Source: an uncultured Aliiroseovarius sp.
GTDB lineage: Bacteria > Pseudomonadota > Alphaproteobacteria > Rhodobacterales > Rhodobacteraceae
Direction of reading: 5' to 3'
Length of the DNA: 64,000 nt
Assembly: GCF_947492455.1 (NCBI RefSeq)
Contig: NZ_CANLNB010000004.1
Coordinates: 310,001 to 374,000 of the forward strand
In this document: in pieces, positions 59,828 to 64,000 of the stretch
Numbering within the stretch: position 1 is the stretch's first letter
How the letters are laid out: each line of letters opens with the position of its first letter
Program-made: the position numbers and the translations under genes
Notes under the pieces: model-generated
Database searches by the model: none
What the model was told of the DNA's origin: nothing
What the model saw: the letters and a program-made list of their open reading frames with translations, nothing else

Positions 59828-60400
59828 ATGCGCAAACAAGCTGCCCTCGTCTGCTTAACGGCCAGCATGCGTCGCCTGCTGGCCCTTCCCGTGATGGTAG
59901 GCTTCGCCTGCGTGCTGGCTGGGGTCTATGGCATCGTGCACAACCAGATCAGCTTTACGGTCGGACCGGACTATTTCTATGCGCTGAAGTTCCCGCAGTT
60001 CCGCATTCCCGAGCTTTTGCAAAGCCGGGTGGGGGCTGCCTATGTCGGCTGGCAGGCCAGCTGGTGGATGGGGCTGGTGATCGGCATTCCGATTGCGGTC
60101 ATGTCGCTGGGGATCCCGTCGCCCAAACAGGCGCGGCGCGTGTTTCTGCGGGCGGCAGTATTGGTGGTCGTGATTGCCCTTGCGCTGGGATTGGTCAGCT
60201 TGGCGTTTGAGCCGCCGATGGACCATATCCCGGTGCCCGCCGCGGCCAAGGATCCCATCGGATACGGGCGCGCGGCGATGCTGCATGATACATCTTATCT
60301 GGCGGGATTGATCGGGTTGGTGGTCGGGCTGATCTATGTGGGGGCGCAGGTGCGCGCGGAACGCCGGAAGGCCTTGAAGCCCCGATCCGAGGGGCAATAG
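59828..60400 (+). CDS. Hypothetical membrane protein
   Basis: A 190-residue protein with four likely TM segments: LLALPVMVGFACVLAGVYGI, WWMGLVIGIPIAVMSLGI, RAAVLVVVIALALGLVSLAF and TSYLAGLIGLVVGLIYVGAQ. A periplasmic stretch holds TVGPDYFYALKFPQF. No family is recognised. The ATG follows AAGGAAGG. It ends two bases before the lipoprotein gene, so the two are co-transcribed and may work together in the envelope. Confidence 0.8.
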   Translation: MRKQAALVCLTASMRRLLALPVMVGFACVLAGVYGIVHNQISFTVGPDYFYALKFPQFRIPELLQSRVGAAYVGWQASWWMGLVIGIPIAVMSLGIPSPKQARRVFLRAAVLVVVIALALGLVSLAFEPPMDHIPVPAAAKDPIGYGRAAMLHDTSYLAGLIGLVVGLIYVGAQVRAERRKALKPRSEGQ

Positions 60401-60401
60401 C

Positions 60402-61058
60402 ATGCTGAAACATGCCGCTCTTGTTGCGCTGATCTGCTTGGTTGCCTGTTCGCGTCCCCTGTCCGAGAACGAGGTCCAGATGTCGCAGACCCTGTTCGGA
60501 GACACTCTGGACACCAGCAAGGTCCGCGTGCGGGCAGGGATCGGCCTTCTGCCCCTGCCAAGGCCCGAGCCGATTCCCGAAGACGCACCAAAAACCGCGC
60601 CCCGCGACATTCCAAAAACCGTGTGCGACCGCGTGCCTCAGCCGGACCGGGAATGGGAGTTTCCGCCGGGCTTTGCCCTGTGGAATCACATCTATCTGAA
60701 ACGTGCGCTTTATCGTGACGATATGTTCGCGGGCTGGCCCAATAGCCTGCCCATGCCCCACGTGCTTCTGATGGCGCACGAACTGGTGCATGTCTGGCAA
60801 TGGCAGAACCGCGACCGCACGGGCTATACGCCGTCCAAATCCGGGGCAGAAGGATTTCAGGAAGGCGATCCGTATTATTGGCCGGGTCGCGAGGCGGGCG
60901 CTTTTCTGTCCTACAACTTCGAAGCGCAGGCCGCTTTGGTCGAAGACTATATGTGCATGACGCTGTTCGTTCCCGACCATCCCCGCCGCAAAGAGCTTGA
61001 GGCGCTGATCACGCCCGTGATCCCCGTAGACCAGTTGTCTGACGCGTTAGGGCGTTGA
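60402..61058 (+). CDS. Lipoprotein with HEXXH metallopeptidase-like motif
   Basis: A 218-residue lipoprotein: signal peptide MLKHAALVALICLVACS with lipobox Cys about residue 16. The mature part has HELVHVWQWQ (His126-Glu127-x-x-His130), the zinc-peptidase signature, and an acidic candidate third ligand (Glu174 in NFEAQAALVEDY) about 45 residues later. So it may be a membrane-tethered zinc protease of a small, poorly described family; I cannot name it. It follows the four-TM gene after one base. The next gene lies 109 bases downstream. Confidence 0.8.
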   Translation: MLKHAALVALICLVACSRPLSENEVQMSQTLFGDTLDTSKVRVRAGIGLLPLPRPEPIPEDAPKTAPRDIPKTVCDRVPQPDREWEFPPGFALWNHIYLKRALYRDDMFAGWPNSLPMPHVLLMAHELVHVWQWQNRDRTGYTPSKSGAEGFQEGDPYYWPGREAGAFLSYNFEAQAALVEDYMCMTLFVPDHPRRKELEALITPVIPVDQLSDALGR

Positions 61059-61167
61059 ATCCGCCACCTATGTCGTTTTCATTCTGTGTAAGGTCGGGCA
61101 GGTTCGGACCTGACCGCTGCCTTTCGGCATCTATGATGCAACAGATTTTTCCCAAGGGAGTCGCCCC

Positions 61168-63672
61168 ATGAAAACCAATGTAAAAGCGCTTGTCGTCGGC
61201 GGTGGTGCCGTCGGTACGTCGATCGCCTATCACCTGGCCAAAGCCGGCTGGGATGATGTGATGCTGATCGAGCGTGACGAGCTGACCTCGGGCTCGACCT
61301 GGCACGCTGCCGGTCTTTTGCCGCTGTTCAACATGTCCTATGCGACGACCCACATCCACGACTACTCGGTCAAGTTCTACAAAACGCTGGAAGAAGAGAC
61401 CGGCTTGAACGCGGGCTTCGCCGTTGTGGGCAACCTGCGTATGGCGCAGACCGACGAGCGTATGGATGAATACCAGCTGTACGCCTCGACCGCGGACACC
61501 GTTGGCATCAACTATGAATTCCTGACCCCAGATCAGATCAAAGAGCGCTGGCCGCTGATCGAAACCTCGGACCTGAAGGGTGCGCTGTATCACACCGAAG
61601 ACGGCTATATTAACCCGGCAGACGTAACGCAGGCGATGGCTAAAGGCGCCCGTCAGCGCGGCGTGGAAATCGTGCGCAAGCTGCAAGCCGACGCCTTCAA
61701 CTGGACCGGCACCCACTGGGAAGTCACCTGCACCAAGATGGTGGAAAAAGGCGGCAACCTGATTCCGTCTGACGAACAGGTCGTCATCACCGCCGAGCAC
61801 GTCGTGACTGCCTCGGGCAACCACGCACAGCGCACCGCCAAGATGCTGGGCATCAAAATGCCCGCCATCCCGGTCGAGCACACCTTCATCGTCATGGACA
61901 AAGACCCCGAGCTGGTCAAATGGCGTGAAGCCGGCAACCCCGAACACCCCGTTGTGCGCGACGCCGACAACGAATCCTATGCCCGCGAAGAGCGTGGCGG
62001 CTGGATCCTTGGTATTTACGAACGCGGCGCACCCGCACAGTTCGAGCATGGCGTGCCCGACAGCTTCCGCGCCGACCTGTTCCCGCTGGATCTGGACCGT
62101 ATTGCCGACCAGTACATGGCAATGGCCGAGCGCGTGCCGTCCTGTGCTGAATCGGGTCTGAAAGACGATTTCAACGGCCCGATCTGCTACACCCCCGACG
62201 GCAACCCGCTGGTGGGTCCGGCATCGGGTCTGCGCAACATGTGGCTGGCGGAAGGTTTCAGCTTCGGGATCACCGCTGCTGGCGGCACCGGCTATTACCT
62301 CGCGCAGATGATGGTCGATGGCGAAGCCGAGATCGACATGGCGTCGCTGGACCCCAAGCGTTACTCGTCGAACTGGATGACCACCGAGTTCGCAGCGCGT
62401 AAGAACGAAGAATGCTACGAGCACGTCTACATCCTGCACCACCCGGATGAAGAACGCCCAGCATGTCGTCCGCTGCGCACCTCGCCCGCTTATGACCGCC
62501 AGAAAGAAAAAGGCGCTCAGTTTGGCTGGGTGAACGGTTGGGAACGTCCGAACTATTATGGCCCCATCGACGCGCCGTCGAACTTCGATGAAGAAGCACG
62601 TTCGTTCCGCCGTGGTGGCTGGTGGCAGTACGCTGTCGACGAAGCGAAAGCCGTACGTGAAGGCGTTGGCCTGATCGACGCAACCGCGTTCACCAAGCAC
62701 GTCGTCAAAGGCCCCGGTGCGACCGCGTTCCTGGACTGGTTCACCTGTAACAAACTGCCGCGCGTTGGCCGGATCAACCTGACCTACGCTCTGACCTCGG
62801 CAGGCACCACCCGCACCGAATACACCATCGTGCGCAATGGCGAGAACAACTACTACCTTGTTTCTGCCGGTGCATGGACCGAGTACGACGCCGACTTCTT
62901 GCGTAAGGCGGCCGAGGACAAGATGGAGGAGTTCGGCTACATCGAAATCCAGGACGTAACCACCCAGTGGGGCGTTTTTGCCATCGCCGGTCCGAAGTCG
63001 CGTGACGTTCTGAAAGAGATCATCGTCGATGCCGACCCGGAAAACGCGCTGACCAACAAAGCGTTCCCGTGGCTGTCGGCCAAGCAGATCGAACTGGGCA
63101 TGTGCCCAGTGAACGCGATCCGTGTGGCCTATACCGGCGAACTGGGTTGGGAACTGCACCACCCGATCGAGATGCAGAACTATCTGTGGGATCTGCTGAC
63201 CAACGCAGGCGAGAAGCACGGCATGAAGCTGGTCGGCGCGCGTGCGCAAAACTGGCTGCGTCAGGAGAAATCCTACCGCGCATTCGGCACCGAGCTGGGC
63301 CGCGACGCGACCCCGGCTGAAGCCGACCTGCCGCGCTTCATAGATCTGGAAAAGGACTTCCACGGCAAAGAGGCCATGCTGGCAACCGGTGTCCGCGTGA
63401 AGTGCTGCACCCTTCTGATCGACGGGCCGGACGATGCGGATCCGTGGGGCCGCGAGGCGCTGTTCCTGGATGGCAAGAAAGTGGGCCGTCTGACCTCGGG
63501 CGGCTATTCGGTCGCGTTCGAGAAGTCGATCGGCATGGGATACCTGCCGCCGGAACTGGCAGTGCCGGGCCAGAAGCTGAAGGTCAAGATCATGGGCGCG
63601 CTTTACGACGCCGAGGTCACGGTCGACAGCCCCTATGACCCGAAAAACGAAACGATCCGCGTCAACGGCTGA
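61168..63672 (+). CDS. Dimethylglycine/sarcosine-dehydrogenase-like flavoprotein (FAD plus GcvT domains)
   Basis: An 834-residue two-part enzyme. The N-terminal half is a DAO-type FAD domain (VVGGGAVGTSIAYHLAKAG, about residues 9-27) with SGSTWHAAGLLP, where the His could carry the covalently bound FAD known in dimethylglycine dehydrogenase. The C-terminal half is a GcvT-like folate domain with TAFTKHVVKGPGA, VAYTGELGWELH and SYRAFGTELGRD. The family removes a methyl group from dimethylglycine or sarcosine and passes it to tetrahydrofolate, the later steps of glycine betaine breakdown. The exact substrate is not proven. Codon use looks optimised for high expression. A strong terminator follows. 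Confidence 0.9.
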   Translation: MKTNVKALVVGGGAVGTSIAYHLAKAGWDDVMLIERDELTSGSTWHAAGLLPLFNMSYATTHIHDYSVKFYKTLEEETGLNAGFAVVGNLRMAQTDERMDEYQLYASTADTVGINYEFLTPDQIKERWPLIETSDLKGALYHTEDGYINPADVTQAMAKGARQRGVEIVRKLQADAFNWTGTHWEVTCTKMVEKGGNLIPSDEQVVITAEHVVTASGNHAQRTAKMLGIKMPAIPVEHTFIVMDKDPELVKWREAGNPEHPVVRDADNESYAREERGGWILGIYERGAPAQFEHGVPDSFRADLFPLDLDRIADQYMAMAERVPSCAESGLKDDFNGPICYTPDGNPLVGPASGLRNMWLAEGFSFGITAAGGTGYYLAQMMVDGEAEIDMASLDPKRYSSNWMTTEFAARKNEECYEHVYILHHPDEERPACRPLRTSPAYDRQKEKGAQFGWVNGWERPNYYGPIDAPSNFDEEARSFRRGGWWQYAVDEAKAVREGVGLIDATAFTKHVVKGPGATAFLDWFTCNKLPRVGRINLTYALTSAGTTRTEYTIVRNGENNYYLVSAGAWTEYDADFLRKAAEDKMEEFGYIEIQDVTTQWGVFAIAGPKSRDVLKEIIVDADPENALTNKAFPWLSAKQIELGMCPVNAIRVAYTGELGWELHHPIEMQNYLWDLLTNAGEKHGMKLVGARAQNWLRQEKSYRAFGTELGRDATPAEADLPRFIDLEKDFHGKEAMLATGVRVKCCTLLIDGPDDADPWGREALFLDGKKVGRLTSGGYSVAFEKSIGMGYLPPELAVPGQKLKVKIMGALYDAEVTVDSPYDPKNETIRVNG

Positions 63673-63690
63673 TCGATTCAGAAACAGACA

Positions 63691-63720
63691 AAAGGCCCTG
63701 CGATTGCGGGGCCTTTTTCT
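63691..63720. terminator. Rho-independent terminator after the dimethylglycine-dehydrogenase-like gene
   Basis: AAAGGCCCTGC-GATT-GCGGGGCCTTT forms an 11-bp stem with one T-G pair, followed by TTCTTTTT. The A-run on the left means it could also terminate the convergent thioredoxin gene. Confidence 0.9.
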
Positions 63721-63786
63721 TTTTGTATGCCTTGGTGAAGACCAGCACGCGCCTGCTTTTGGGGCCGGTCTCGGCGAGGTGAGGTG

Positions 63787-64000
63787 TTAAAGCCGTGCTT
63801 TCGACCGCACGAATTGTTCGATTGCCGGGGCAGGGACCGCACCCGCTTGACGGGCGATTTCCTTGCCGCCTTGAAACAGGATCAGCGCCGGGATGCCGCG
63901 AATGCCGAACTTGCGCGAGACATTCGGGTGGTCCTCGGTGTTGATCTTGGCAAAGCGGGCATTGGGTGCAATCGAACGCGCGGCTTGCTCGAACGCCGGG
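63787..64000 (-). CDS. trxC: Thioredoxin (TrxC-like), C-terminal part (runs off the right edge)
   Basis: The last 70 or so codons of a thioredoxin. They contain PAFEQAARSIAP, INTEDHPNVSRKFGIRGIP with the conserved cis-Pro, and ALILFQGGKEIARQAGAVP. The ending resembles E. coli TrxC (thioredoxin 2) more than TrxA, notably RFGIRSIP-like and GAVPKAP-like segments. The active-site CGPC and any N-terminal zinc motif lie beyond the window, so TrxC versus TrxA cannot be settled here. Confidence 0.82.
   Translation of the reverse strand, partial: PAFEQAARSIAPNARFAKINTEDHPNVSRKFGIRGIPALILFQGGKEIARQAGAVPAPAIEQFVRSKARL

Noticed and set aside
60000-61167. Glycine or SAM riboswitch before the dimethylglycine-dehydrogenase-like gene
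   Set aside because: The 109-base spacer 61059-61167 shows only a small CAGGT-TCGG-ACCTG hairpin and no recognisable aptamer core.
61009-63363. A 784-codon open frame antisense to the dimethylglycine-dehydrogenase-like gene
   Set aside because: It mirrors a gene with extreme third-position GC, which removes stop codons from the opposite strand. Its product is low in recognisable motifs, and it has no ribosome site or spacing that fits the neighbours.
1-64000. tRNA, rRNA, CRISPR, insertion sequences, prophage, toxin-antitoxin or defence islands
   Set aside because: I looked for clover-leaf-like T-loop sequences, transposase or integrase motifs and repeat-spacer patterns and saw none. A tRNA scan and profile searches would be needed to exclude small or divergent cases.

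Overview
The window is dense, high-GC chromosomal DNA of an alphaproteobacterium, most likely a Rhodobacterales (Roseobacter-group) species. This rests on the gene repertoire and order: hisS-hisZ-hisG with a short-form HisG, xdhABC next to a BMP-type nucleoside/purine ABC transporter, a large dimethylglycine-dehydrogenase-like flavoprotein, and glnD-murJ. The assignment is inferred from protein resemblance, not from a search. I see no rRNA, tRNA, CRISPR array, insertion sequence or prophage.

Layout. 1-1451 (minus): start of an aldehyde dehydrogenase behind deoC. 1755-7415 (plus): complete oppABCDF oligopeptide importer ending in a terminator. 7444-10629: copper unit with a CopZ-like chaperone (minus), then copA and a CueR-type regulator (plus) behind a MerR-type promoter. 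10720-14349: a PatZ-like acyl-CoA-synthetase/GNAT protein followed by an HDAC-family deacetylase, a possible acetylation/deacetylation pair. 14432-17069 (minus): FAD oxidoreductase, aldo/keto reductase, secreted EF-hand protein. 17193-27200 (minus): purine block xdhA-xdhB-xdhC, ABC ATPase, two permeases, a potassium-channel-like protein and a BMP binding protein. 27398-30913: dnaE. 31144-36061: slyX, hisS-hisZ-hisG, a DUF2461 protein and an iron-sulfur/CDGSH protein. 36244-43609: trpS, a degenerate rhomboid, murJ, glnD and an LpoA-like lipoprotein. 43689-46825 (plus): rsmI, yraN, gshB, an alpha/beta hydrolase. 46813-50457 (minus): comM/yifB, a GST with an extra Cys-rich tail, a histidine phosphatase and cobU. 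50540-56759 (plus): chaN-like, coaBC, dut, a membrane-anchored MoeB/ThiF protein, an AT-richer orphan, an M3 peptidase. 56756-58246 (minus): cation diffusion facilitator and an SH3-like secreted protein. 58381-63672 (plus): D-2-hydroxyacid dehydrogenase, three poorly characterised envelope proteins and the dimethylglycine-dehydrogenase-like enzyme. The right edge holds the end of a thioredoxin (minus).

Most neighbours are tightly packed, with many ATGA or TAATG stop/start overlaps and three tail-to-tail gene overlaps. The strongest unexplained signal is a family of six near-identical boxes of about 28 nt (core ATATTTATGACAAGAAAATG). Each follows one or more GC-rich hairpins downstream of a stop codon, and each is oriented with the gene it trails. 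No clearly new multi-gene defence or mobile system is visible. The other points of interest are unusual domain fusions (GST plus Cys-rich tail, 4Fe-4S plus two CDGSH domains, MoeB with membrane segments), a rhomboid without its catalytic residues, and two lower-GC orphan genes.
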